Assembly (NCBI GenBank): GCA_002721895.1
Contig: PBLV01000027.1
Span: 1-14,094, forward strand
Length of the DNA: 14,094 bases
Origin: Verrucomicrobiales bacterium
GTDB lineage: Bacteria; Verrucomicrobiota; Verrucomicrobiae; Limisphaerales; UBA1100
Reading direction: 5' to 3'
Shown here piece by piece: positions 13,453-14,094 of the stretch. The notes beneath the pieces were generated by a model, which was not told the origin of the DNA, ran no database searches, and saw only the letters and a program-made list of their open reading frames with translations. Both the position numbers and the translations under genes were made by a program. Position 1 is the stretch's first letter, and the number at the start of each line of letters is the position of its first letter.

Positions 13453-14094
13453 TTATTTCTCCCGCACTACTGGCACCTTGAAGCCTTCAATCTTGTTGCC
13501 ATCCAGCGTCACGTCCTTCGTCTCCTTGCCCACGTGGATGCCGACACGTTTCTGCGCGCCGCGGGTTTCGCGGATTTGATTTCCGCGCAGGAGGATGTCG
13601 CGGATGTTGCCGCGCACGTCCACGGCGATGCCCGCCTCATTGCCGCTATCGACGATGCGGTTTTTCTCCACTCGATTGCGGTGCGGGCCGAAATCTTTGC
13701 CGCGATTGTCCGGCCGGAAAACGATGCCCCCGCGTTTGCTGCGTAGCACATCGTTACCAATGATAAAATTATCCGTGTCACGATGGCCGATGGAAATGCC
13801 GATGTCGTTTTCGATGTTCACATTTTTCTCCGCGAGCCCGTGCCGCACGCCCCAACAAAAAAAGATGCCGATGCTGTTGCGCTCCAGCCGGTTGCCGCGC
13901 ATCACCGGGCGCTGGCTGCCGCTGCCCGGGTGCAGCCCCAGCCCGGCGTGGCCGTGCGAATGGCAACCCTCCACCACCACGTCGTGGCAAATCTGCCAGC
14001 TGAAACCGTCGCCATTGTAATTGCGCGCCTCGACGCCTCGGAAGGTCAGCCAGCTGCAATCCTGCGCAAAAATACAGCCGGCGTAATTGCCATC
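13453..14094 (-). CDS. Right-handed parallel beta-helix protein, C-terminal part (cut by right edge)
   Basis: The frame runs open from the window edge at 14094 to TAA at 13455-13453, giving 213 residues; the N-terminus and any signal peptide lie outside. There are successive coils of about 20-25 residues with the PbH1 pattern (N-x-I-x-x-x-x-G-I): MRGNRLERNSIGIFF, IENDIGISIGHRDTDNFIIG, DVLRSKRGGIVF, RVEKNRIVDSGNEAGIAV, LLRGNQIRETRGAQKRVGIH and LDGNKIEGFKVPVV. The segment NGDGFSWQICHDVVVEGCHS and HAGLGLHPGSGS near the edge resemble the substrate groove of polysaccharide-lyase or glycosidase-like beta-helices, but no catalytic residue can be named. A GTG at 13980 is internal and not the start. 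It is probably an exported or surface protein acting on carbohydrate; the activity is unknown. Confidence 0.85.
   Translation of the reverse strand, partial: DGNYAGCIFAQDCSWLTFRGVEARNYNGDGFSWQICHDVVVEGCHSHGHAGLGLHPGSGSQRPVMRGNRLERNSIGIFFCWGVRHGLAEKNVNIENDIGISIGHRDTDNFIIGNDVLRSKRGGIVFRPDNRGKDFGPHRNRVEKNRIVDSGNEAGIAVDVRGNIRDILLRGNQIRETRGAQKRVGIHVGKETKDVTLDGNKIEGFKVPVVREK

Overview
The window looks like a chromosomal segment of a GC-rich member of the Planctomycetota-Verrucomicrobiota group. Verrucomicrobiota seems more likely. The evidence is a run of Tat-exported DUF1501 proteins beside a cytochrome/DUF1549-type protein, a DUF1080 lipid- or periplasm-targeted protein, and intergenic palindromic repeats of a style I associate with verrucomicrobial genomes. 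The taxonomic call is inference; no rRNA or other marker gene is present.

Layout, left to right. (1) 1-1125, minus: the N-terminal 375 residues of a secreted bacterial-Ig/cytochrome/DUF1549-type protein whose C-terminus lies off the left edge. (2) 1253-8514, minus: five complete tandem DUF1501 genes, each with a twin-arginine signal and a full set of putative metal-ligand motifs. Between the third and fourth lies a 484-base spacer filled by two palindromic repeat elements (5448-5544 and 5584-5774). (3) 8653-10911, minus: a membrane-anchored class III adenylate cyclase with a large extracytoplasmic sensor region and a HAMP linker. (4) 11202-11816, minus: a secreted DUF1080 (3-keto-disaccharide hydrolase family) protein. 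(5) 11817-12566: a 491-base spacer holding a four-helix RNA candidate with a SAM-I-clan-like P3 signature. It is followed by a 69-residue plus-strand gene resembling only the N-terminal DNA-binding arm of a tyrosine integrase, and then by a hairpin terminator. (6) 12648-13442, plus: a secreted protein with about five beta-propeller-like repeats. (7) 13453-14094, minus: the C-terminal 213 residues of a right-handed beta-helix protein, convergent with (6) and cut by the right edge.

Transcription of the main block runs right to left: the cyclase, then the five DUF1501 genes, then the cytochrome/DUF1549 gene. DUF1501 genes normally occur as single partners of one DUF1549/DUF1553 gene, so five in a row ending in one visible partner is the main oddity. 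The functions of DUF1501 and DUF1549/DUF1553 are not established. The secreted DUF1080, beta-helix and propeller proteins suggest, but do not prove, a role in extracellular polysaccharide or glycoside metabolism.

The less ordinary signals are the riboswitch-like RNA with its small integrase-arm gene, a candidate leaderless promoter before the second DUF1501 gene, a two-codon ORF overlapping the cyclase start, and the nested palindrome element.
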